From positions 1-25,250 of the forward strand of contig CAYNQF010000029.1 in NCBI GenBank assembly GCA_964399265.1: a DNA stretch of 25,250 nt, written 5' to 3'. Position numbers and translations under genes: made by a program. Shown in pieces: positions 14,672 to 21,354 of the stretch. The DNA is from WJLY01 sp964399265 (GTDB taxonomy: Bacteria; Joyebacterota; Joyebacteria; Joyebacterales; Joyebacteraceae). Numbering within the stretch: the stretch's first letter is position 1; every line of letters starts with the position of its first letter. The notes below the pieces were generated by a model. The model was given only the letters and a program-made list of their open reading frames with translations, was not told the DNA's origin and ran no database searches.

Positions 14672-14700
14672 TTGACTGCCCGGCACGGCGCGCCTAGAAT
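14672..14700 (+). promoter_or_regulatory. Sigma-70-type promoter for the deacetylase-pdxJ unit
   Basis: TTGACT (14672-14677) and TAGAAT (14695-14700) are spaced by 17 bases, each one mismatch from consensus. The predicted transcript start near 14707 gives a leader of about 36 bases, which holds a small hairpin (GTCGCT 14711-14716 with AGCGAC 14722-14727) before the ATG at 14743. Confidence 0.75.
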
Positions 14701-14742
14701 CGGCCCGGAGGTCGCTTCGGGAGCGACGCGGAAAGGCTGCCC

Positions 14743-15963
14743 ATGCCCAGCGGTATGTCCATGAAGGCCAGGGCCGAACGACGCGCGCGGATCATGTCGA
14801 TGATCCGCATGTGCTGTATTGGGCTCGTGCTGCTCGTGATCCTGTTCCTTGCGGCCTGGGAGTTCCTCTCGGGTGGACGGGCCTCGGAGATCCTGGCGGG
14901 CATCAGAGGGCCCGCGGACCTGACGGAACGCGCCGCTGCGGTCGACTCCGCCGTCGATGCCGTACTGGTCGGCCTGGGTGTGGCCGACGTCAGGAGCAGT
15001 GCCGAGGAGGAGTCGGACGGTCTGCACGCCTGGACTCACTGGGAGAAGTCGGGGGAGATCCCCCACGGAGTAGGCGTCTTCGACTGCAACGCCACCATCA
15101 CGCGCGCCGTGCTGGAGGCCGGAGGGTCGATCGTCCGGGTCACGGAGAGCGGGCCCGACTGGCAGGGCAGGCTGACCCTCGACATGCGGTTCGGCGTCCG
15201 CGACGTGGAGACACACCACATCGTACTCAAGGAGGCAACCGCGCAGGCGGCCGGAAGGCCCGTGTACGAGGACGGTGCCCCGCGGATCGCGATCATCATC
15301 GACGACCTCGGCTACAGCGACGGAAGCGCGGTGAGGCAGTTCCTGCGATCGGACTTTCCAGTGACCGTGTCGATCCTGCCGGGTACGCCCTACTCCGACG
15401 CTCTCGCCGACGAGGCGTTCCGTGCGGGCAAGGAGGTCCTTGTTCACATCCCCATGGAGCCGGAGAGCTATCCCGACACCGACCCCGGCGATGGCGCGCT
15501 CTTGCTCGACCAGACCTATTCTCAGATATCGTCGCTCACGGCCGACGCCATCGACGCGGTACCTCACGCGGTCGGCGCCAACAACCACATGGGCTCCGCG
15601 TTCACACAGGACCGCGGCCGCATGCGCGCCATGATGTCGGTCGTGTCGGACAAGGGGTTCTTCTACGTGGACAGCATGACCACGCCGCTGTCGAAGGGTT
15701 TCCCGGAGGCCGAGCGAGCCGGAGTGAGAGTGGCCCGCAACAACATGTTCATAGACAGCCCGCTCGATGAACAGGGTAGAATGGACGTGCGTTCCCAGCT
15801 CTCGTCGCTCGAGGAGATGGCCCGGAAGCGAGGCTACGCCGTCGGCATAGGCCACCCGCATCCCGAGACGCTCAGGGTTCTCGAGAGCGAGATGCCGCGC
15901 ATGGCGGAACGCGGCGTCAGGTTCGTCCTCGTGTCGGAGCTGGCGAGAGGCGCAGCCCACTAA
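14743..15963 (+). CDS. Divergent polysaccharide deacetylase (YibQ/DUF610 family)
   Basis: This is a 406-residue membrane-anchored protein. A basic N-terminus and one transmembrane helix (about 24-43) act as a signal anchor. The soluble region after it is variable to about 178, then comes the family domain with IAIIIDDLGYSD (Asp187, Asp188), PVTVSILPGTPYS, EVLVHIPMEPESYP (His235), GANNHMGSAFTQD (His282), FFYVDSMTTPLSKGF and VGIGHPHPETL (His371, His373). These landmarks match the divergent deacetylases related to carbohydrate esterase family 4; the substrate is not established, and peptidoglycan or another envelope glycan is likely. In many proteobacteria the family sits near an EnvC-type factor, which is absent here. 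The ATG at 14743 has GAAAGG six bases upstream. pdxJ follows 11 bases after the stop and is likely co-transcribed. Confidence 0.88.
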   Translation: MPSGMSMKARAERRARIMSMIRMCCIGLVLLVILFLAAWEFLSGGRASEILAGIRGPADLTERAAAVDSAVDAVLVGLGVADVRSSAEEESDGLHAWTHWEKSGEIPHGVGVFDCNATITRAVLEAGGSIVRVTESGPDWQGRLTLDMRFGVRDVETHHIVLKEATAQAAGRPVYEDGAPRIAIIIDDLGYSDGSAVRQFLRSDFPVTVSILPGTPYSDALADEAFRAGKEVLVHIPMEPESYPDTDPGDGALLLDQTYSQISSLTADAIDAVPHAVGANNHMGSAFTQDRGRMRAMMSVVSDKGFFYVDSMTTPLSKGFPEAERAGVRVARNNMFIDSPLDEQGRMDVRSQLSSLEEMARKRGYAVGIGHPHPETLRVLESEMPRMAERGVRFVLVSELARGAAH

Positions 15964-15974
15964 GGAGCACCGCA

Positions 15975-16688
15975 ATGAGACTGTCAGTCAACGTCGACCA
16001 CATAGCCACCATTCGACAGGCGCGCATGACGGACGAGCCGGACCCCGTCTGGGGCGCCGTCCTGGCCGAACTGGCCGGCGCCTGCGGCGTCACGGTGCAT
16101 CTCCGGGGCGACCGAAGACACATACAGGAGCGCGACATCGAGGTCCTAAGAGAGACCGTCGTCGGCGTCCTCAATCTGGAGATGAGGGCGTCCGACGAGA
16201 TGGTCGCGATCGCCGCGCGCGTCGGTCCGGACATGTGTACGCTGGTACCCGAGGGCGACGGAGAGCTGACGACGCGGGGCGGGTTGGACATCATGAGCGA
16301 AGAGGAGGCAGTGAAGAGCGCCGTCTCACGGCTCAAGGCCGAGGGCATCGAGGTCAGCATCTTCATTGACCCGGACGTCGTGCAGGTGGGCCGGGCGAAG
16401 GCCGTGGGCGCCGACATCGTCGAGCTGCACACGGGCATCTACGCCGACGCCGAGACCGTGGAGGAGGCCGCGAGGGAACTCGAGAAGGTGCGCGTGGCCG
16501 CGATCGCGGCCAACGAGATGGGTCTGCGAGCGCACGGCGGCCACGGCCTGACGTACAGGAACATAGAACCCGTCGCCGCCATCGAGGAGATCGACGAGGT
16601 CAGTATCGGCCACAGCGTGATATCGAGGGCGGTCTCGGTCGGGATGGACCTCGCGGTACGTGAGATGCTGGCGCTGCTCGGGGAGTGA
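15975..16688 (+). CDS. pdxJ: Pyridoxine 5'-phosphate synthase
   Basis: PdxJ condenses 1-deoxyxylulose 5-phosphate with the PdxA product to make pyridoxine 5'-phosphate. The 237-residue TIM-barrel length is normal. Landmarks are LSVNVDHIATIRQAR at the start, TVHLRGDRRHIQERD, LNLEM, LVPEGDGELTTRGGLD, ELHTGIYAD, RAHGGHGLTYRN and SIGHSVISRAV. Two positions differ from forms I know: HLRGDRRH usually has Glu in place of Gly, and VPEGDGE usually has basic or polar residues there. Neither removes a catalytic residue known to me. With pdxA in the same window the de novo DXP-dependent pathway is probably present. The gene ends in the first unit of a tandem repeat that continues beyond the stop. Confidence 0.95.
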   Translation: MRLSVNVDHIATIRQARMTDEPDPVWGAVLAELAGACGVTVHLRGDRRHIQERDIEVLRETVVGVLNLEMRASDEMVAIAARVGPDMCTLVPEGDGELTTRGGLDIMSEEEAVKSAVSRLKAEGIEVSIFIDPDVVQVGRAKAVGADIVELHTGIYADAETVEEAARELEKVRVAAIAANEMGLRAHGGHGLTYRNIEPVAAIEEIDEVSIGHSVISRAVSVGMDLAVREMLALLGE

Positions 16689-16743
16689 CGTCGTGGCGCT
16701 GCCCGGGGAGTGACGTCATGGCGCTGCTCGGGGAGTGACATCC
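16669..16743 (+). repeat. Three 25-bp tandem repeats across the pdxJ stop codon
   Basis: The units are 16669-16693, 16694-16718 and 16719-16743. Each begins TGGCGCTGC and carries CGGGGAGTGA. Unit 1 encodes the last residues and stop codon of pdxJ; units 2 and 3 are non-coding copies with two or three base differences. Because 25 is not a multiple of three and each unit carries a stop, the duplications do not alter the protein. Confidence 0.92.
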
Positions 16744-16760
16744 GGACGAGCACGCGCGTT

Positions 16761-16786
16761 CCGGCGACCGGTGCACCGAGCGCCGG
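16761..16786. terminator. Two-part hairpin between convergent genes
   Basis: CCGGCG at 16761-16766 pairs with CGCCGG at 16781-16786. Inside lies a second palindromic core, CGGTGCACCG (16769-16778). It sits between the convergent ends of pdxJ and the minus-strand methyltransferase, where a shared terminator would be expected. No T-rich tract is present on either side. Confidence 0.45.
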
Positions 16787-16806
16787 CGGTCAACGGAACC
16801 GGCCGC

Positions 16807-17466
16807 TCACTTCCCTCGCCGAGCGGTGCCGATCAGGAGACCGCCCGGCAGGGCCCAGCCCGCAAGCCTGTCGGTGAGGTTGTAGAATCCGGCGGGGATG
16901 TGTCTGATGCCGAAGAGCGGGCAGAATGACTCGACACATATCTCTACGCCGCCCGTATCGCCCCAGTGCCTCTCGGCGCCCTTCTCGAGTCGTTCGCGCA
17001 GCTCCGCGTCTGTGAAGTCGTGCGCGGGGATCCTGTCGTGTCTGCCCGCCGCGGACCGCAGCCACGTGGCGCGCGGTATGACCAGAAGCACCCACTCCCT
17101 GCTCAGCTCGAAGTGCCTGTCCACGATCTCCTGCCGCTGCGGGTCCCGGAAGTGTTCGGGTACCCCGTACGACCACACGATGTCGTATTGCCGGCGGAGC
17201 TTCGCCGCGTCGCCTATGGCGTTCAGGCCCTGACGCTCCATGTACATGAGCATCTCGGGGTTGACCTCGTAGAGGTCGGGCTCCGCACAGCGCATCATCT
17301 CGTACAGCCGTCTGCTGTGGGTCCCGCGACCGGCCCCGTACTCGAGGAGCGAGCGCTCCGGCCCCCACCCAAGCGTGTTGGCGACCTTCTCGAGGACCTC
17401 CTCGTCGACGTCGGTCCACCTGAGGTTCTTGACGTCCTGCCAGTAGGGAGACCACTCTGTCGACAT
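16807..17466 (-). CDS. SAM-dependent class I methyltransferase, substrate unknown
   Basis: This is the only gene on the minus strand. From the ATG at 17466 the protein has 219 residues. It has the SAM-binding glycine loop LLEYGAGRGTHS (motif I, about 40-51), a likely motif II acid in DLYEVNPEML, and a DIVWSYGVPEHF segment where motif IV is expected. A later strand pair (VLLVIPRATWL, GGLLIGTARRGK) fits the Rossmann methyltransferase core. No transmembrane helix or signal is apparent. A longer start at 17520 exists, but 17466 has a well-placed GGGAG. Its target could be a small molecule, lipid or quinone; nothing here decides this. Its orientation opposite to everything else suggests an independent unit, possibly inserted between pdxJ and secD. 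Confidence 0.82.
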   Translation of the reverse strand: MSTEWSPYWQDVKNLRWTDVDEEVLEKVANTLGWGPERSLLEYGAGRGTHSRRLYEMMRCAEPDLYEVNPEMLMYMERQGLNAIGDAAKLRRQYDIVWSYGVPEHFRDPQRQEIVDRHFELSREWVLLVIPRATWLRSAAGRHDRIPAHDFTDAELRERLEKGAERHWGDTGGVEICVESFCPLFGIRHIPAGFYNLTDRLAGWALPGGLLIGTARRGK

Positions 17467-17473
17467 CTGGAAG

Positions 17474-17478
17474 CTCCC
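17474..17478 (-). promoter_or_regulatory. Ribosome binding site that sets the methyltransferase start
   Basis: On the minus strand GGGAG lies seven bases before the ATG at 17466. No comparable site precedes the alternative ATG at 17520, so the shorter protein is preferred. Confidence 0.65.
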
Positions 17479-17532
17479 GGTGCGGTTGCGGTGAGGCCCC
17501 TGGTCGTCGGGCCGGTGCATCGATCCTCGACA

Positions 17533-17561
17533 AGCCTAGCCGATAACGGGCAGCAGTCCAA
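17533..17561 (-). promoter_or_regulatory. Candidate sigma-70-type promoter for the methyltransferase
   Basis: Read on the minus strand, TTGGAC (17561-17556) and TAGGCT (17538-17533) are 17 bases apart. Each matches its consensus at only three or four positions, so this is weaker than the plus-strand promoters here. Transcription would begin near 17526, about 60 bases before the preferred start codon. Confidence 0.45.
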
Positions 17562-17665
17562 GCACTCCGAGCGCGGGCCGGGAATCCGGGGGGGCTCGGA
17601 AACACGGATTCGTCCCCGAGTTTGGGCCGTTTCCCGGGAGGGACGGACGGGGCTTGGGTTTCGCG

Positions 17666-17695
17666 TTGACCCGGGGCCCCGGCTCGGACTATCAT
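17666..17695 (+). promoter_or_regulatory. Sigma-70-type promoter for secD
   Basis: TTGACC (17666-17671) and TATCAT (17690-17695) are spaced by 18 bases. The predicted start near 17702 gives a leader of about 70 bases before the secD ATG. No yajC gene lies between, although yajC often precedes secD. Confidence 0.7.
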
Positions 17696-17714
17696 AAAGA
17701 GTTACTCACTTCAG

Positions 17715-17740
17715 GAGAGGCCCCGGCGGCGGAGCCTCTC
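17715..17740 (+). promoter_or_regulatory. Hairpin in the secD leader
   Basis: GAGAGGC at 17715-17721 pairs exactly with GCCTCTC at 17734-17740 around a 12-base loop. It lies inside the predicted secD leader, 20 bases before the ribosome binding site. It could stabilise the message or influence secD translation; no leader peptide is evident. Confidence 0.45.
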
Positions 17741-17760
17741 GCGAACGCTTGTGTCATTCC

Positions 17761-17768
17761 GGAGGGAG
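17761..17768 (+). promoter_or_regulatory. Ribosome binding site that sets the secD start
   Basis: GGAGGGAG ends three bases before the ATG at 17772, with the GGAGG core six bases away. It lies inside the longer open frame beginning at a GTG at 17751, which makes that earlier start unlikely. Confidence 0.75.
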
Positions 17769-17771
17769 TTG

Positions 17772-19412
17772 ATGACGTCGAACATGAGGTGGAGAACGCT
17801 GATCGTGATCGTGGTCATCCTGCTGTCGGCATGGAAGGCTTCGTTCACGTTCAGGTTCTTCTCGCTTTCCGAAGAGCAGAAGGCTGAGATGCCCCCGGAG
17901 CAGCTCGAGTCCTTGGCGAGTCAGTCTCTCAGGTTGGGTCTCGACCTTCAGGGTGGCATGCATCTCGTGCTCGAGGTGGACAAGGAGGGGTTGCCGGCGG
18001 ACGAGGCGCGGGACGCTATGGACAGGGCGCTCGAGGTCATCAAGAACCGCATCGACCAGTTCGGCGTCTCCGAGCCGTCCATACAGCAGGAGGGATCCGA
18101 CAGGATCATCGTCCAGCTGCCGGGTCTCAAGGACGAGCAGCGCGCGAAGAGGCTCATCGGGCGAACCGCCCTCCTGGAGTTCGTGCCAGCGGAACCGACC
18201 GACGAAATAGACCTGGTCTTCCGGCGGATCGACCGCGCCCTCGTCGACGTGATGAAGGCCGACGGTGAGATCCCGGAGGAGTCCGAGGCGCCGGCCGACG
18301 ACGCCGAGGCTCTGGCGCTCCAGCATCCGTTCTCATCCAAGGCGCGCTACTACTCCAACCTCGCCTTCTTCCCGGTCGAGGACATCGGCTGGGTGGACGA
18401 GCAGCTGGCCAGGATCGATCTCACCAAGGTCCTGCCGTCGAAGGAGGGCGAGCCTGGCGTTCCGACCGTGAGGCTGCTGTGGGGCGCCGAGGACTGGACG
18501 CTGCAGGACCAGCACCAGTACAGACCCTTCTACGTGCTGCAGGCCGACGCTCTGATGACCGGCTCGTCCGTCGTGTCGGCGGACGTGAGGCCGGGTCTCG
18601 ACCCCGATCGACCCAATTCGCCCGGCGTTTCGCTCAGGCTCACTCGCCAGGGCAGCCGGATCTTCGCGAACTATACCGCCGACAACATCGGCAATTACCT
18701 GGCGATGGTCCTGGACGGCAAGGTGCAGTCGGCGCCCGTCATCAGGAGCCGCATCCCGGCCGGTACCCCCGCGTCGATCACGGGCAGCTTCACCGACGAG
18801 GAGGCGCGAGACCTCGCCATCATGCTCAGGGCCGGCAAGCTGCCCGCTCCGATGACGGTCATCGAGGAGAGGACCGTGGGACCATCGCTCGGGCGCGACT
18901 CGATCGACCTGGGTCTCCGGGCGATGCTCATCGGCGGCATCCTCGTGATCCTGTTCATGGTCATCTACTACAAGGCCGCCGGATTGGTGGCCGTCGGCGC
19001 GCTGGCGGCGAATCTGATTCTGATCGTGGCGCTCATGGCGGGGCTTCCGGTGAACCCGCGGCCGGCGCTGACGCTGCCCGGCCTCGCCGGTATCATCCTG
19101 ACGATCGGCATGGCCGTGGACGCCAACGTGCTCATCTTCGAGCGCATCAGAGAAGAGCTGCGCAACCAGAAGACGATTCGCGCCGCGATTCGTGACGGGT
19201 ACGAGCGGGCGTTCATGACGATCATGGACGCGAACGTGACGACTCTGATCGCGGCCGCGGTTCTCCTCAAGTTCGGAACGGGGCCCGTGAAGGGATTCGC
19301 GGTCACGCTCTCGCTCGGCATTCTTGCCAGCATGTTCACCGCGATCGTCGCGACGAGGGTCGTGTTCGATCTGGTTACGATCAAGTGGAACGTTAGGCAT
19401 TTGAGCATCTAG
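17772..19412 (+). CDS. secD: Protein translocase subunit SecD
   Basis: SecD works with SecF to pull proteins through the SecYEG channel using proton flow. The 546-residue protein has a first membrane helix (about 8-22), then the periplasmic region with the signature LRLGLDLQGGMHLVLEVD (LGLDLQGG at 55-62). Residues about 140-260 form an acidic insertion within the periplasmic region. The SecD/SecF membrane domain follows from about 378 with five helices and the motif TIGMAVDANVLIFERIREE. The ATG at 17772 is set by its strong ribosome binding site. It has its own promoter, and secF follows after 84 bases. yajC, tgt and queA, frequent neighbours, are not in the window. Confidence 0.96.
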   Translation: MTSNMRWRTLIVIVVILLSAWKASFTFRFFSLSEEQKAEMPPEQLESLASQSLRLGLDLQGGMHLVLEVDKEGLPADEARDAMDRALEVIKNRIDQFGVSEPSIQQEGSDRIIVQLPGLKDEQRAKRLIGRTALLEFVPAEPTDEIDLVFRRIDRALVDVMKADGEIPEESEAPADDAEALALQHPFSSKARYYSNLAFFPVEDIGWVDEQLARIDLTKVLPSKEGEPGVPTVRLLWGAEDWTLQDQHQYRPFYVLQADALMTGSSVVSADVRPGLDPDRPNSPGVSLRLTRQGSRIFANYTADNIGNYLAMVLDGKVQSAPVIRSRIPAGTPASITGSFTDEEARDLAIMLRAGKLPAPMTVIEERTVGPSLGRDSIDLGLRAMLIGGILVILFMVIYYKAAGLVAVGALAANLILIVALMAGLPVNPRPALTLPGLAGIILTIGMAVDANVLIFERIREELRNQKTIRAAIRDGYERAFMTIMDANVTTLIAAAVLLKFGTGPVKGFAVTLSLGILASMFTAIVATRVVFDLVTIKWNVRHLSI

Positions 19413-19496
19413 GAGCCCGGGTCCGGCGCTCCGAAGTGGGGCGCGACGGGCCTTCGACCGGGGCTCAAGCTCGACCCGGCGCTTTTAGGAGGCACG

Positions 19497-20408
19497 ATGG
19501 AGTTTCTCGTTGGGACGCACATCAACTTCCTGGGCCACAGGCGTGCGGCGTTCATCCTGTCCGCGACGCTGATCGTGATCGGCGTGATATCGCTGGTCGT
19601 GCACGGCGGCCCGAAGTTGGGGATCGACTTCCAGGGAGGCACGCTCGTCCAGGTTCAGTTTCAGAAGCCGGTCGAGGCGGACCAGGTCAGGGACGCGCTC
19701 GAGGGCATCGGGATGGGCGGCGCCGAGATACAGAGATTCGGCGGGAACCGCGAGGCCATCATCAGGGTGCAGCAGGAGGAGGAGGGGGACATAACGGGAG
19801 CCATCATCGGCGCCCTCGACAAGGCCATGCCGGACAACCAGGCGGAGGTCAGGCGCGAGGAGCTGGTCGGCCCCAAGGTTGGTAGCGAGCTTCGCACGAA
19901 GGCCACGAACGCCATCCTGATCGCGCTCGTTCTGATCCTGATCTACATCTCAATAAGATTCGAGTTCAAGTTCGCGGTCGGGGCAGTGGCGGCGCTCGTG
20001 CACGACGTCCTGATAACGCTCGGTATATTCTCACTGACGGGACGAGAGATATCGCTCCCAGTGATCGCGGCGTTCCTGACGATCGTCGGATATTCACTCA
20101 ACGACACGATCGTCGTGTACGACAGGATCAGGGAGAACAGACGGAAGCTGTACGGCAAGAGCCTTGTCGACATCGTGAACATCAGCATCAACGAGACGCT
20201 GTCGCGAACGCTCATTACGTCGTTGACGACCCTGATCGTGGTGCTCTGCATCTTCTTCTTCGGTGGTGAGGTGATCAACGATTTCGCCTTCGCCCTGATG
20301 ATCGGCATCATCGTCGGAACTTACTCCTCCGTCTACGTGGCCAGCCCGCTCGTCGTCGAGTGGCAGGTGGCCGAGGAGGCGCGGAGGAGGAGGCGGATCA
20401 AGAAGTAG
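19497..20408 (+). CDS. secF: Protein translocase subunit SecF
   Basis: SecF is the partner of SecD in the inner membrane. The 303-residue length is usual. The sequence shows a first membrane helix (about 17-36), the signature LGIDFQGGTLVQVQF (41-55), a periplasmic stretch to about 130 and five further helices. The conserved FLTIVGYSLNDTIVVYDRIRE segment lies at about 189-209, and FFFGGEVINDF near the end. The tail is strongly basic (EEARRRRRIKK), as expected for a cytoplasmic end. AGGAGG at 19485-19490 is an ideal ribosome binding site four bases from the start region, so translation is probably initiated independently of secD. A terminator-like hairpin follows. Confidence 0.96.
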   Translation: MEFLVGTHINFLGHRRAAFILSATLIVIGVISLVVHGGPKLGIDFQGGTLVQVQFQKPVEADQVRDALEGIGMGGAEIQRFGGNREAIIRVQQEEEGDITGAIIGALDKAMPDNQAEVRREELVGPKVGSELRTKATNAILIALVLILIYISIRFEFKFAVGAVAALVHDVLITLGIFSLTGREISLPVIAAFLTIVGYSLNDTIVVYDRIRENRRKLYGKSLVDIVNISINETLSRTLITSLTTLIVVLCIFFFGGEVINDFAFALMIGIIVGTYSSVYVASPLVVEWQVAEEARRRRRIKK

Positions 20409-20448
20409 GGCAGACGTGCTGGACAGGCTTGGACGTCGGTTCGACCGG

Positions 20449-20472
20449 GCGGCGCCTCTGCGAGGGCGCCGC
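20449..20472 (+). terminator. Terminator-like hairpin after secF
   Basis: GCGGCGCC at 20449-20456 pairs with GGCGCCGC at 20465-20472 around an eight-base loop, and can be extended by a G-U and a G-C pair. The sequence after it (TCCGCGTTTCTC) holds only a short T run. It begins 40 bases after the secF stop and ahead of a new promoter, which supports a terminator role. Confidence 0.6.
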
Positions 20473-20572
20473 TCCGCGTTTCTCGGGCGACAACATCCGG
20501 CGGGGCGGCGTGGGGCGAACTCCGCGGGCGAACGCGGCGACCGGGGCCGGCCATCCGCCCGCTCGTGAACGC

Positions 20573-20600
20573 TTGGCAGGGCCCGCTGCGCGGTTAGAAT
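20573..20600 (+). promoter_or_regulatory. Sigma-70-type promoter abutting the DUF4159 start codon
   Basis: TTGGCA (20573-20578) and TAGAAT (20595-20600) are spaced by 16 bases; both are close to consensus. The usual distance from the -10 box puts the transcript start near 20606-20608, exactly where the ATG codons at 20608 and 20611 lie. The transcript would have essentially no leader. Confidence 0.6.
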
Positions 20601-20607
20601 GGTCTGT

Positions 20608-21303
20608 ATGATGAAGGCAGGAGACATTGGCAGGATCGGCCGCGCCGCCTTCGCGGCCGTGCTCATACTGGCGTTGTTCGCTTCCGAGTCCCTCGCCGAG
20701 GATGCCGGTCCAGGCGTGACCGTTGGACGCCTCAAGTACCGGGGCGGCGGCGACTGGTACGCCAATCCCACGAGTCTTCCCAATCTGCTGGCCGCTCTGC
20801 GAGGCAGGACGGACGTGGACGTCGACGACCGGCCCGTGACGGTGGCGCCGGACGATGAGGCCCTGTTCCTCTGCCCCATCGTGCACATGACGGGGCACGG
20901 GCGCGTGACGTTCAGCGACGACGAGGCCGCCGCACTGCGCGACTACCTCACCCGTGGAGGTTTTCTCTGGGCCGACGACAACTACGGCATGGACAGCTCG
21001 TTCAGGGAGGCGATGGCGAAGGTGCTTCCGGACGCCAGGTTCGTGGAGCTTCCGTTCGACCATGAGATCTACCACTCGTTCTACGATTTCCCCGGCGGGC
21101 TCCCGAAGATCCACGAACACGACGGCGGCCCCCCACACGGGTACGGGTTGTTCCACGACGGCAGGCTTGTCGCGTTCTACAGCTTCAATACGGACATCGG
21201 CGACGGCATGGAGGACGAGGAGGTCCACCACGACCCTCCGGAGAAGCACGAGGCCGCTCTTCGAATGGGCGTCAACGTCGTTGTCTACGCTTTGTCGAAC
21301 TAG
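20608..21303 (+). CDS. DUF4159 domain protein, exported
   Basis: From the ATG at 20608 the protein has 231 residues. The N-terminus is a signal peptide (IGRAAFAAVLILALFASESLA before EDAG). The rest matches the DUF4159 family closely: VGRLKYRGGGDWYANPTSLP, then PIVHMTGHGRVTFSD and GGFLWADDNYGMDSSF. Further on are VELPFDHEIYHSFYDFPGG, LPKIHEHDGGPP, and SFNTDIGDGMEDEEVHHDPP near the end. Many invariant Asp and His residues suggest a binding or catalytic site in a glutamine-amidotransferase-like fold, but no activity is established to my knowledge. Starts at 20599, 20608 and 20611 are all possible. No ribosome binding site precedes any of them, consistent with a leaderless message. The DUF4175 gene follows after 51 bases; the two families often co-occur with MoxR/BatA genes, which are absent here. 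Confidence 0.88.
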   Translation: MMKAGDIGRIGRAAFAAVLILALFASESLAEDAGPGVTVGRLKYRGGGDWYANPTSLPNLLAALRGRTDVDVDDRPVTVAPDDEALFLCPIVHMTGHGRVTFSDDEAAALRDYLTRGGFLWADDNYGMDSSFREAMAKVLPDARFVELPFDHEIYHSFYDFPGGLPKIHEHDGGPPHGYGLFHDGRLVAFYSFNTDIGDGMEDEEVHHDPPEKHEAALRMGVNVVVYALSN

Positions 21304-21307
21304 GTGA

Positions 21308-21324
21308 CCGGCCATGTCGGCCGG
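21308..21324 (+). other. Short hairpin between the DUF4159 and DUF4175 genes
   Basis: CCGGCC at 21308-21313 pairs with GGCCGG at 21319-21324 around a five-base loop, four bases after the DUF4159 stop. No U-tract follows and the next gene starts 30 bases later. Attenuation or RNA processing is more likely than full termination. Confidence 0.4.
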
Positions 21325-21354
21325 CGATGACGGCCCTGAGGCCACGGTAGCGCC

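Larger units (their letters stand above)
17467..17771. other. Divergent promoter region between methyltransferase and secD
   Basis: These 305 bases contain no convincing gene. They hold a candidate minus-strand promoter (17533-17561), a plus-strand promoter (17666-17695) and, between them, nested inverted repeats. The outer pair is CCGGGAA 17578-17584 with TTCCCGG 17631-17637. Inner pairs are GAATCCG 17582-17588 with CGGATTC 17605-17611, and CTCGG 17595-17599 with CCGAG 17616-17620. Their place between two divergent promoters is where a shared operator would lie. No known operator was recognised. Confidence 0.5.

Noticed and set aside
14587..15975. 462-codon open frame on the minus strand
   Set aside because: It is antisense to the deacetylase gene, which has clear family motifs, and its translation shows no family resemblance.
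16717..16737. Six-codon mini-frame MALLGE
   Set aside because: It arises by chance from the duplicated pdxJ end and has no ribosome binding site or sign of selection.
16669..16743. Possible CRISPR-like repeats
   Set aside because: The units are directly adjacent with no spacers, only three in number, and are explained by duplication of the pdxJ gene end.
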